DNA from: Streptomyces sp. NBC_00287
GTDB lineage: Bacteria > Actinomycetota > Actinomycetes > Streptomycetales > Streptomycetaceae
Reading direction: 5' to 3'
Length of the DNA stretch: 64,000 nt
NCBI RefSeq assembly: GCF_036173105.1
Contig: NZ_CP108053.1
Span: 5,642,001-5,706,000, forward strand
Shown here one piece after another: positions 1 through 17,200 of this stretch. Under the pieces are notes generated by a model. The model did not search any database, was not told the origin of the DNA, and worked only from the letters and a program-made list of their open reading frames with translations. The number at the start of each line of letters is the position of its first letter. The stretch's first letter is position 1. A program made the translations under genes and the position numbers.

Positions 1-1751
<1,751 letters not shown>

Positions 1752-1759
1752 CGGGAGTC

Positions 1760-1790
1760 CGGCGGGGCCCTCACCCACAGGGCCCCGCCG
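1760..1790 (+). terminator. Intercistronic hairpin between rpoB and rpoC
   Basis: A perfect 12-bp GC-rich inverted repeat (arms 1760-1771 and 1779-1790, 7-nt loop CACCCAC) lies in the 97-nt rpoB-rpoC gap. No T-tract follows, so it is more likely an attenuator, RNA-stability or processing element than a full stop; rpoC shows no clear promoter of its own in the remaining gap. Confidence 0.5.
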
Positions 1791-1848
1791 ACCCCCAGGC
1801 CCCCGTATCAGACCAAAGACTCACGACCCTGAGAGGGATTGACGCATA

Positions 1849-5748
<3,900 letters not shown>

Positions 5749-5767
5749 GCGAGTCGCTTGAGTTGAG

Positions 5768-5795
5768 GGGCGGTCACCTGTATGGGTGGCCGCCC
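5768..5795 (+). terminator. Terminator after rpoC
   Basis: Inverted repeat with 11-bp arms (5768-5778 and 5785-5795, one G-U pair) and 6-nt loop TGTATG, beginning 19 nt after the rpoC stop and followed by TTC. Position and stem quality fit the end of the rpoBC transcript. Confidence 0.7.
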
Positions 5796-5915
5796 TTCGG
5801 CGTGTTCGAGGCTGGCGTTCGAGTGATCGCTCCGTGTCACCGGCGGGGGCCGCGCTGATCGCCTTGCGGCTGTGCGAGGTTGGGCCGGACCCAGCCCAGC
5901 GGAAGCGGAGGCGAC

Positions 5916-6587
5916 ATGACGTCAGCGAGGGCCCGGCTGTTCGGCGTAGCGGTGGTTACGGCCGTGCTGGCGGCGTGTGGGGGAGGCGGCGGGGGCGGCG
6001 GGACCCCGCAGGAGACGACGTCCGGGGCTGCGGAGACCGCGGCGACCGGGGCCGAGGAGGAGGACTGGACGGCGGACCCGGAGGAGACCGGGGGCGGACA
6101 AGGGGGCGATGGCGAGTCGGACGGCGAGGTCTTCCCCGGCAGCGACACCGAGAAGCCATCCGCGTCGTCGATCAAACTCTCGAGGACCGAGGTGGGTAAG
6201 CCGGTCCAAGGGGTTGTGGAGGTCAAGGGTTCTACGACGGCGGCGGCCAAGCCGCTTCAGAACGTCAACGGCACCATCGCCGGCGAGGAACTCGAACTCA
6301 TCCAGAAGTGCCTGGGCGAGGTGCCCCCGGAGGGCTGCGAGGTGATCTTCGCGTACACGCCGACCGAACCGGGGCCCTACTCCGGAGAGTTGACCTTCAC
6401 GATGGCCGACGGCTCCACCGTCACCGCCCCCATCTCCGGGGAAGCGGTCGGGGGCGCGACCTCGACCTCGGCGTCGCCCGTCGAGCCCACCACGACCGCG
6501 CCGCCGGCGCCGACCACCGAGACGGAAGAGTTGCCGCCGGAGGTCCCCACGGACACCCCCGAGCCGGACGACTACGACCTCCCCTGA
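5916..6587 (+). CDS. Putative lipoprotein, function unknown
   Basis: A 223-residue predicted lipoprotein. From the ATG at 5916 (preceded by GCGGAGG at a good distance) the protein has a short basic n-region, a hydrophobic stretch and the lipobox LAAC with Cys21, then a poly-Gly run and a Gly/Glu/Thr-rich linker. The central part (about 85-180) is a compact Thr/Val-rich region that looks like a beta-sandwich (phrases such as TVTAPISGEAVGG), and the C-terminus is a Pro/Thr-rich tail ending PDDYDLP. Two cysteines in the middle (KCLGEVPPEGC) could form a disulfide. An in-frame start at 5880 is possible but lacks the ribosome site and would spoil the signal peptide. It lies between rpoC and the str operon and is convergent with the next gene. 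No enzymatic motif was recognised. Confidence 0.75.
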   Translation: MTSARARLFGVAVVTAVLAACGGGGGGGGTPQETTSGAAETAATGAEEEDWTADPEETGGGQGGDGESDGEVFPGSDTEKPSASSIKLSRTEVGKPVQGVVEVKGSTTAAAKPLQNVNGTIAGEELELIQKCLGEVPPEGCEVIFAYTPTEPGPYSGELTFTMADGSTVTAPISGEAVGGATSTSASPVEPTTTAPPAPTTETEELPPEVPTDTPEPDDYDLP

Positions 6588-6598
6588 GGGCGGCCCGC

Positions 6599-7525
6599 TC
6601 ACGCCCCGCGGATCTCCAGCCAGGCGGTGCCGTCGTCGGGCAGCATCACCACCCGGCGGTCGTGGTACCGAGAGGCGTACGAGACCAGATAGAAGCGGTC
6701 CGGCGCCTTGGCGAGGACGCGGAAGCCCCGGTACTCGTACCGGTACGGCGCGCTCTCGCTTCCGTGGTCCTTGAAGGCGATGCGCTTGGCGTTGTGGGTG
6801 AGCGGCACCTTCGAATGGACCACCACGATCGGCGTGTCCACATAGCCCTCCTCCGCGTCCAGTTGGGCATCGCCGCGGCCGACGTCGGCCACGTACTGGG
6901 CCATGGCATAGAACAGACTCACCGTCAGCAGCCCGAGGAGCAGCGTGCCTCCCGCCAGCCACGTCCGTTCGGTGGCGGGGGCGTCTCGGACCCGGATTCC
7001 CGTGCTCTCGCTCAGCCGCAGATGGACGGCGCAGACGGCCAGCGTGGCCCCTACGGCCACCATCAGGGCCGGGATGAACCGGCGTGCCCAGCCCTCGGGG
7101 AACAGGCTCACCAGATCCGTGAAGAAGACCGGCAGGCCGAGGATCATCATGGCCACGCCGAGAGCGAGCAGCCAGATGACCGCCGTACGACGGCGCACCG
7201 CCCGCTGCGGTCCGGCCAGCGCCCGGCCCAGCCAGCCGAAGAGCAGGAACGCGGCCAGCCCGCCGGCCAGCAGCCCGCACAGCGGGACGAAGATCGCGCT
7301 GGTGCTGTTGGCCACAATGCCCTGCACGGAGAAGCCGAGGTCCTCCGGCAGCACCCCGAGGGTGGAGTAGTACGCCTTGATGTAGAGGCTGCCGTAGTAG
7401 TAGAGCAGCGCGAAGGTGACGGTGCTGGGCGCCGCTACGATCGCCGCCTTCTCCAGGAACGTCGACGTGGGTGAGCGTCGGGGCGGTGGCCCGGGATCGG
7501 CCGGCTGCTCCTGCGACGTGGACAT
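6599..7525 (-). CDS. Multi-pass membrane protein, function unknown
   Basis: A 308-residue integral membrane protein read from the ATG at 7523-7525. A Pro/Ser-rich cytoplasmic N-terminus precedes about four to five hydrophobic helices (around residues 30-50, 70-95, 110-145, 155-175 and 195-215), then a soluble C-terminal domain of about 90 residues ending DDGTAWLEIRGA. The frame stays open upstream to 8248, but that extension runs antisense through the DUF1707 gene and lacks hydrophobic or conserved character, so I chose the internal Met. No ribosome-binding site is obvious. It is convergent with the lipoprotein gene and divergent from the DUF1707 gene. No known family was recognised. Confidence 0.65.
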   Translation of the reverse strand: MSTSQEQPADPGPPPRRSPTSTFLEKAAIVAAPSTVTFALLYYYGSLYIKAYYSTLGVLPEDLGFSVQGIVANSTSAIFVPLCGLLAGGLAAFLLFGWLGRALAGPQRAVRRRTAVIWLLALGVAMMILGLPVFFTDLVSLFPEGWARRFIPALMVAVGATLAVCAVHLRLSESTGIRVRDAPATERTWLAGGTLLLGLLTVSLFYAMAQYVADVGRGDAQLDAEEGYVDTPIVVVHSKVPLTHNAKRIAFKDHGSESAPYRYEYRGFRVLAKAPDRFYLVSYASRYHDRRVVMLPDDGTAWLEIRGA

Positions 7526-7676
7526 GGCCAACAGTCTGTTCGCCCGGCACCGGCCCCGCACGTGGAGCCGGTCCCCTCGGGGACAGCTCCGGGTTTTCTC
7601 CGGGTACGTGCCCGGTGCCGGGAAAGCCGGTTCGGCGCATGATGGAGGGACTCCGACCGGTGCGGGGAGGTGCTCC

Positions 7677-8168
7677 ATGACGCAACCCGTGTGGCCGTCC
7701 TGGCAGGGCGGCAGTCCGGCCATGCTCGCCTCGCACGCCGACCGTGAGCGTGCCGTGGATGTGCTGAGAGCGGGGTTCGGCGAGGGCCGGCTGGAGCAGC
7801 CCGAGTTCGAGAAGCGGGTCGCGCGGGCGTACGCCGCCCGTACGGTGGGGGAGCTGGGGCTCCTCGTCGCCGACCTGCCCAACGGTCCCGTACCGCAGCA
7901 GTCCGCGCCCTTCATCGCCGTATCGCAGCCTCGGACGAACGGGAAAGCGGTCGGGTCCGCCGTGTGCGGGGTGCTGTGTCTGGCCAGCTTCGGGCTCACC
8001 GGCATACCCGCCGTCGTCCTGGGGCACTCGGCCCGCGCCGAGATACGGCGGACCGGGGAGGGCGGCGACGGGCTCGCGCTGACCGGGCTTGTGCTGGGCT
8101 GGCTGTCCACCGGTGGGTGGGTCCTGTTTCTGACGGTGCTGATGGTGGCCGCCGCGGTCTCCGGATGA
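7677..8168 (+). CDS. DUF1707 and DUF4190 domain membrane protein
   Basis: A 163-residue small membrane protein. Residues about 17-70 (SHADRERAVDVLRAGFGEGRLEQPEFEKR to LVADLP) are a clear DUF1707 (SHOCT-like) module, a helical domain common at the N-terminus of actinobacterial membrane proteins. Residues about 85-160 match DUF4190: two hydrophobic helices around GLTGIPAVVLGHSARAEIRRTGEGGDGLALTGLVLG. The ATG at 7677 is chosen over the in-frame codon at 7416 because GGGGAGGT sits just upstream and the DUF1707 module then begins near the N-terminus. Biochemical role unknown; a regulatory or scaffolding role at the membrane is inference only. Confidence 0.8.
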   Translation: MTQPVWPSWQGGSPAMLASHADRERAVDVLRAGFGEGRLEQPEFEKRVARAYAARTVGELGLLVADLPNGPVPQQSAPFIAVSQPRTNGKAVGSAVCGVLCLASFGLTGIPAVVLGHSARAEIRRTGEGGDGLALTGLVLGWLSTGGWVLFLTVLMVAAAVSG

Positions 8169-8253
8169 TGCCGGGATTCATGGATTCGAAGATCAAATCC
8201 GGCGGGCGGTCTTGACATGGCACGTGCTGTGACGCAGGTGCGGTCCATTTGTT

Positions 8254-8282
8254 TTGACCGCAGCGAATGAGGTAGGTACGCT
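8254..8282 (+). promoter_or_regulatory. Predicted housekeeping-sigma promoter of rpsL
   Basis: TTGACC at 8254-8259, 17-nt spacer, then TACGCT at 8277-8282, which fits the actinobacterial TTGAC / TANNNT pattern. The same TTTGACC context occurs in front of rpsJ and rplM in this window. The assignment rests on sequence only. Confidence 0.6.
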
Positions 8283-8401
8283 CAGACCTTGTGCCTGGGG
8301 TGTGCCCTGGCTCTCGTGCGTGCCTTCAAACCGCATAGCGAGCTGTGAGCGGCCACCGTAATCTGTGCTCTTTTCGCCTTGCGGCGGGAGTCCGCCGGAT
8401 T

Positions 8402-8426
8402 CGACACACCCGACCGCGTGGGTCGG
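8402..8426 (+). promoter_or_regulatory. Leader element with CCGACC/GGTCGG hairpin, shared with S10 leader
   Basis: A 25-nt element here matches 19772-19796 in the S10 leader at 24 of 25 positions. Its core (8410-8426) is a 6-bp stem CCGACC/GGTCGG with loop GCGTG. It lies about 50 nt before the rpsL start. Candidate binding site for a shared regulator of ribosomal-protein operons. Confidence 0.55.
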
Positions 8427-8476
8427 CGACGTTCCAGGTTAGCTTCACCATTCGGCACACAGAAACCGGAGAAGTA

Positions 8477-8848
8477 GTGCCTACGATCCAGCAGCTGGTC
8501 CGGAAGGGCCGGCAGGACAAGGTCGAGAAGAACAAGACGCCCGCACTCGAGGGTTCCCCTCAGCGTCGCGGCGTCTGCACGCGTGTGTTCACGACCACCC
8601 CGAAGAAGCCGAACTCGGCCCTGCGTAAGGTCGCGCGTGTGCGTCTGACCAGCGGGATCGAGGTCACCGCTTACATTCCGGGTGAGGGACACAACCTGCA
8701 GGAGCACTCCATCGTGCTCGTGCGTGGTGGCCGTGTGAAGGACCTGCCGGGTGTTCGCTACAAGATCATCCGCGGTTCCCTTGACACCCAGGGTGTGAAG
8801 AACCGCAAGCAGGCCCGCAGCCGCTACGGCGCCAAGAAGGAGAAGTAA
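8477..8848 (+). CDS. rpsL: 30S ribosomal protein S12
   Basis: S12 sits at the decoding centre of the 30S subunit and controls accuracy. The product is 123 residues, the usual Streptomyces length, from the GTG at 8477 giving MPTIQQLVRKGRQDK; GGAGAAG lies 2-8 nt upstream. The two classical streptomycin-resistance positions are wild type: Lys43 in TTPKKPNSALRK and Lys88 in GGRVKDLPGVRY. First gene of the str operon; rpsG follows after 2 nt. The frame is open upstream to 8345, but that part covers the leader and is not conserved protein. Confidence 0.97.
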   Translation: MPTIQQLVRKGRQDKVEKNKTPALEGSPQRRGVCTRVFTTTPKKPNSALRKVARVRLTSGIEVTAYIPGEGHNLQEHSIVLVRGGRVKDLPGVRYKIIRGSLDTQGVKNRKQARSRYGAKKEK

Positions 8849-8850
8849 GA

Positions 8851-9321
8851 ATGCCTCGTAAGGGCCCCGCCCCGAAGCGCCCGGTCATCATCGACCCGGT
8901 CTACGGTTCTCCTCTGGTGACCTCCCTGATCAACAAGGTTCTCCTGAACGGCAAGCGTTCCACCGCCGAGCGCATCGTCTACGGCGCCATGGAGGGTCTG
9001 CGTGAGAAGACGGGCAACGACCCGATCATCACGCTGAAGCGCGCGCTGGAGAACATCAAGCCGACCCTCGAGGTCAAGTCCCGCCGTGTCGGTGGTGCGA
9101 CGTACCAGGTTCCGATCGAGGTCAAGCCCGGTCGTGCCAACACGCTCGCGCTGCGCTGGCTGGTCGGTTACTCCCGCGCCCGTCGCGAGAAGACCATGAC
9201 CGAGCGTCTGCTCAACGAGCTTCTCGACGCGTCCAACGGCCTCGGTGCCGCTGTGAAGAAGCGCGAGGACACGCACAAGATGGCCGAGTCCAACAAGGCC
9301 TTCGCGCACTACCGCTGGTAG
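8851..9321 (+). CDS. rpsG: 30S ribosomal protein S7
   Basis: S7 is the primary assembly protein of the 30S head and binds the 3' domain of 16S rRNA near the E site. The 156-residue product starts MPRKGPAPKRPVI and ends FAHYRW, full length for the family. The ribosome site GGAGAAG is inside the end of rpsL, and only 2 nt separate the genes, so translation is probably coupled. In other bacteria S7 is the autogenous repressor of this operon; the 2-nt gap leaves little room for an E. coli-like S12-S7 hairpin, so any such control would have to use another site. Confidence 0.97.
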   Translation: MPRKGPAPKRPVIIDPVYGSPLVTSLINKVLLNGKRSTAERIVYGAMEGLREKTGNDPIITLKRALENIKPTLEVKSRRVGGATYQVPIEVKPGRANTLALRWLVGYSRARREKTMTERLLNELLDASNGLGAAVKKREDTHKMAESNKAFAHYRW

Positions 9322-9360
9322 TCGCAGTCCACATCGAGACCGAGAGAAGACTGAAGCCTT

Positions 9361-11487
<2,127 letters not shown>

Positions 11488-11643
11488 CGCACCGCGTTCA
11501 CACGCTTTAGGCTTGACTCCGGAGCCTCGTGGGGCATTCCACCGCAATCGTGGTGAGAGTGCCCCCGGGCCCGGGCTTTCCAGCAAAGATCACCTGGCGC
11601 CGATGAAGCAAGGCGTTCAGAACCACTCCACAGGAGGACCCCA
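11488..11643 (+). promoter_or_regulatory. fusA-tuf spacer, possible tuf promoter
   Basis: A 156-nt gap, large for this operon. TTGACT at 11513-11518 could be a -35 element, but no convincing TANNNT lies 16-18 nt downstream. The region also contains a GC palindrome around 11566-11576 and the strong ribosome site AGGAGGAC (11632-11639). A dedicated tuf promoter here is known in some streptomycetes; in this sequence it is plausible but not proven. Confidence 0.35.
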
Positions 11644-12837
<1,194 letters not shown>

Positions 12838-12865
12838 TCTTGAACTGACCCGGTAGGTCTCTGAA

Positions 12866-12900
12866 GGGGCCCGTACGACTTCGGTCGTACGGGCCCCTTT
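12866..12900 (+). terminator. Strong terminator of the str operon
   Basis: A perfect 14-bp stem (12866-12879 and 12884-12897) closed by the stable tetraloop TTCG and followed by TTT. The best rho-independent-type terminator in the window. Confidence 0.9.
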
Positions 12901-13065
12901 GCCGTTCCAGCCGTCCTTTGCTGTCGCGTCCGGTCCCTGAATGAAACCTGGCCGAACCTTGTGCGACGGATTTGCGAGGGTTCCGGCAAGGTCGCCCTGT
13001 GCGTGCCGGTAATGGTCTTTCCTGTGTCGGGCCAGAGTTTTTCCCGAGGACGGCCAGGTTTTCTG

Positions 13066-14208
13066 ATGCACCAAGCGCGCGGCGGACTGTCGATGCCGCT
13101 GCCGAAGCAAGTCCCGCTCGCGGTGGCCGAACGCCCGCTGCAGCCCCTCCGTACCCGGCGGCTCTACGTCGTCGACGGCATCCGCCTGGTCGCGGCGCTG
13201 ATGGTGGTGCTGCACCACTTCGCGGGCACACGGCGGGTGAACGAACCCGGCAACGCGGTCTGGAGCCGGCCGGTGTCGGAGATCATGCCGTCGGTCTTCC
13301 ATGTCGCGGCCTACGGCTGGATCGGCGTCGAGATCTTCTTTGTGATCAGCGGCTTTGTGATCTGTATGTCGTGCTGGGGCCGGACGCCTCGCCAGTTCTT
13401 CGTCTCGCGCGTGATCCGGCTGTACCCGGCGTACTGGTTCGCGGTCCTGTTCACAACGGCCGCGCTGGTAGCCGTACCGGGCGTCTGGGAGCGGCTCCCC
13501 GTGCGGGAGATCCTGCTCAACCTGACGATGCTGCAAGCGGGTTCGGACGTACCGAATGTCGACATGGTCTACTGGACGCTCTGGTCGGAGCTGCGCTTCT
13601 ATCTGCTCTTCCTGGTGGTCGTGGCCATGGGCCTGACCTACCGCAGGGTGATCGTCTTCTGCTGCGTCTGGGGCGCGGCGGCGATGCTCGCGCCGGTCTC
13701 CGACTTCCCGCTGCTGGTGCTGCTCGCCAACCCCGACGGCGCCTGGTACTTCATCGCGGGCCTCGCGCTCTACCTCATGCACCGCTTCGGCCAGGACCTG
13801 CTCCTGTGGGGCATCCTCGCGATGGCCTGGCTGATGGGCCAGCTGGAACTGGGGGAGCGCGTCGAGTACGAGGGCGTCTCCAGCTGGCGTGGCGCGGTCC
13901 TGATCTTCACGGTCTTCATGCTGGTCATGGTGGCGGTGTCACTGGGCTGGACGGACCGCATCCGCTGGAAGTGGCTGGTCACGGCCGGATGTCTGACGTA
14001 TCCGCTGTATCTGACCCACTACATGGCCGGTACGGCGATCATCGGCCGCCTGCACGGCACGATGGACGCGCGTCTGTTGCTGGGGCTGCTGATCGCCGGG
14101 TTCCTGGTGCTGAGCTGGCTGGTGCACCGAGTGGTGGAGCGGCCGGTGGCGCGGGTGTTGAAGCGGGGGTTGGACTCTTCGTTTGCGAGGTTGCGGGCGG
14201 GGCGGTAA
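13066..14208 (+). CDS. Acyltransferase family 3 membrane protein
   Basis: A predicted acyltransferase-3 (OafA/NodX-type, PF01757) integral membrane protein that would transfer acyl groups, typically acetyl, to an envelope glycan or secreted molecule. The first conserved segment is YVVDGIRLVAALMVVLHHF, the family start motif with its His pair; a second is GVEIFFVISGFVICMS. About ten hydrophobic helices follow, and the protein ends in a basic cytoplasmic tail. Start choice is uncertain: ATG 13066 (380 residues) or ATG 13093; neither has a strong ribosome site, and the frame is open back to 12961. It stands alone between the tuf terminator and the rhs gene. The substrate cannot be inferred. Confidence 0.8.
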   Translation: MHQARGGLSMPLPKQVPLAVAERPLQPLRTRRLYVVDGIRLVAALMVVLHHFAGTRRVNEPGNAVWSRPVSEIMPSVFHVAAYGWIGVEIFFVISGFVICMSCWGRTPRQFFVSRVIRLYPAYWFAVLFTTAALVAVPGVWERLPVREILLNLTMLQAGSDVPNVDMVYWTLWSELRFYLLFLVVVAMGLTYRRVIVFCCVWGAAAMLAPVSDFPLLVLLANPDGAWYFIAGLALYLMHRFGQDLLLWGILAMAWLMGQLELGERVEYEGVSSWRGAVLIFTVFMLVMVAVSLGWTDRIRWKWLVTAGCLTYPLYLTHYMAGTAIIGRLHGTMDARLLLGLLIAGFLVLSWLVHRVVERPVARVLKRGLDSSFARLRAGR

Positions 14209-14291
14209 CACCTGGCCGTCGAACGACCGTTCCCGGTATGTTCACGTGTGCATACGGTTGTTGGTGATGTGCACGTGACGGGGGTTGCGGT

Positions 14292-17200
14292 ATGGCGGGG
14301 CATCGGCCCACGGATTGGCATGTCCTGGACCTGGACAAGGATCCGGTGCCGGGGGATCCGCAGCAGGTGCGGCAACTCGCCAAGAAGCTGCATGACTTCG
14401 CGGACGATGTCTCGGATGCGTTGCGGTTGGTCAAGGGCATGGCGGGGGAGGGCGCTCTCGCGGAGTGGGCGGGCAAGTCGGCGGATGTGTTCAAGGAGGA
14501 CTTCGCCGATGTTCCGAAGAATCTGAAGAAGCTGAAGAAGTCGTACGAGTTGTGCGGCGATGCGCTGGCGGATTACTGGCCGAAGTTGGAGCGGGCGCAG
14601 GCGTTGGCGGACCGGGCGCTGGCCAGGGGCCGGGAGGCGCAGTCGGACCTGTCGTCGGCCAAGTCCCGTCTCTCCACGGCCGATTCGTGGGTGGGGCGGG
14701 CTGGTAAGGAAGCCGACAAGTACAAGGACGACCCGACCGGCAGCAAGTCCACCGACAAGCCGGACGAGGCGAAGGTCCGTGCCGCGACCCGGGATGTGCA
14801 GCAGGCGGAGGCGGCTCAGGGGCGGGCCAAGTCGGACGTGGCCGATGCGCAGGGCGCGTTGGACGCGGCGAAGAAGATGGCCGAGGACGCGCGCAAGATG
14901 CGCGAGGAGGCCGCCCGGACTGCGAAGACGAAGATCGACGAAGCCTCCGACGCGGGGATCCAGAACCGGTCGTGGTGGGAGGACATCGGGGACTGGTTCG
15001 TCGACAACTGGGACACCATCGTCGCCGTGTGCAAGGTCGTCGTGGCCGTGGTTGGCGTGATCGCGATGATCATCGGTGGGCCGATCCTGGCCGCGATTGT
15101 GCTGGTCGCCGCGCTCGTGGTGCTTGCGGACACGCTCTACAAATACTCCCAGGGCCGGGCATCCCTATGGGATGTCGGCCTCGCCGCGCTGGACTGCATA
15201 CCCGGCATGAAGGGCCTGACCACCCTCGGCGGACTCGCCAAGGGCCTCAAGGCCTTCGGCAAGACCGGTCTCAAGGGCATGGCCCTCGGCGTCAAGGGCC
15301 TGGGCAAGGGAGCTCGGGGTCTCGGCCGGCAGATGAAGAAGCTCATCACCCGGGGCGACCCGGTCGACATGGCCACGGGCGAACTGGTCATGTCGGCCAC
15401 CGATGTCTCGCTGGACGGCATGCTCCCGCTCGTCCTCGAACGGCACCACCGCACCGGCGTCCGCAGCGGCCGCCTGCTCGGCCGTACCTGGACCTGCACC
15501 CTCGACCAGCGGCTCCTCCTCGACGCCACCGGCGCGCGGCTGGTGGTGGACGACGGCATGGTCCTGCACTATCCGGTCCCGGAGGCGGACGCCCCGGTGC
15601 TGCCGGTCGAAGGCCCGGCATGGCCGATGAGCTGGGACGGCAGTCCCGACGGCGAGATCACTGTCCACCGAGCCGACACCGCCCGGACCCTCCGCTTCCG
15701 CCGCCTGCCCGGCCGTTCCGCTGCCGAACTGCCGCTGGCCGCGATCAGTGACCGCCACGGCAACACGATCACCGTCGAGCATCGGGCCGACGGCACCCCC
15801 TCCGCCGTCGTCCACCACGGCGGCTACCGCGTCGGTGTGGAGTGCGAGCACGGCCGTATCACGGCCCTGACCCTGGACAGCCACCCCGAGCGCCCCACCC
15901 TGATCCGCTACGGCTACGACGAGCAGGGCCGACTGGCGCAGATCCGCAACTCCTCCGGGCGCCCGCTGCTGTTCTCCTACGACGACCGGCACCGCCTGAG
16001 CCGCTGGGAGGACCGCAACGGCTACTGGTACCGCTTCGACTACGACGACGCCGACCGCTGTGTCGGCGGTCGCGGCGCGGACGGCCGCCTCAACTGCCGC
16101 TTCGAGTACGACGAGGAGACGCACCGCACCCTCGCCGTCGACTCGCTCGGCAACACCACTGCGTTCCAGTTCAACGACGCCTACCAGCTGGTGGCCGAGA
16201 CCGACCCGCTGGGCCACACCGTCCGCCAGGAATGGGACAGGCGCGACCAGTTGCTCAGCCGCACCGACGCCCTGGGGCGCACCATGCGCCTGGAATGGGA
16301 CGCCCGCGGCAACCTGAGCGCGGTGACCCTGCCCGACGGATCCCGCTCCACGGCCCGCCACAACGACGACGCCCTCCTGGTCGAGCTGGTCGACTACGAC
16401 GGCTCCGTGCGGCGCCAGGACTGGGACGAGCGCGGCAACTGCGTCGCCCTGACGGGCCCGGACGGCGGCGTCACCAGGTTCGCCCACGACAGCACGGGCG
16501 CCCTGACCACGCTGACCGATCCCTCGGGGGCCGTGCACCGCTGGGAGAACAACGCCGCGGGCCAGCCGATATCGGCGACCGATCCGCTCGCCGCCGTCAC
16601 CCGGTACACCTACGACGCCTACGGCCGCGCCCTCGCCATCATCGACCCCCTGGGCGCGACGACCGCCATGTCCTGGACCGTGGAAGGCCTCCTCGCCTCG
16701 CGCACCGCCCCGGACGGCGCCACGGAGACCTGGGCGTACGACCCCGAGGGCAACTGCGTCCGCCACACGGATCCGCTCGGCCGCGAGACCCGGCTCAGCT
16801 ACGGCGGCTTCGACCTCCTGGCCTCCCGGACGACGCCGGACGGAGCGCGGCACACCTACGCCTACGACACCGAGCTGCGCCCCTCGACCGTCACCGGCCC
16901 TCAGGGCCTCACCTGGGAGTACGCCTACGACCCGGTCGGCAACCTCGTCTCGGAGACGGACTTCGACGGCCGTACCGTCGGGTACGCGTATGACGCCGCG
17001 GGCCAACTGGTCAGCCGTACCAACTCGTTGGGCGGAACCGTGGCGTTCGGCTACGACGCCGTCGGCAACCAGACGGTCAAGACCGTCGACGGCCGGACCA
17101 CCACCTACGCCCACGACCGCGCGGGACGCCTGCTGCGCGCCGCGGGCCCCGACGCCACACTCACCTACGCCTACGACCACGCGGGCCGCGTCACCTCCGA

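Larger units (their letters stand above)
8169..8476 (+). promoter_or_regulatory. str operon upstream region and leader (308 nt without a gene)
   Basis: Non-coding stretch between the DUF1707 gene and rpsL. It holds the predicted rpsL promoter (8254-8282), a second TTGACA-like hexamer at 8212-8217 without a convincing -10 partner, the leader hairpin at 8410-8426 shared with the S10 operon, and the rpsL ribosome site GGAGAAG at 8468-8474. The transcribed leader would be close to 190 nt, long enough for post-transcriptional control. Confidence 0.6.

Noticed and set aside
5922..8027. A 701-codon minus-strand frame over the lipoprotein and membrane-protein region
   Set aside because: It runs across two other genes, has Arg/Gly/Pro-rich low complexity and no ribosome site; the shorter minus-strand gene in another frame (6599-7525) has proper membrane helices.
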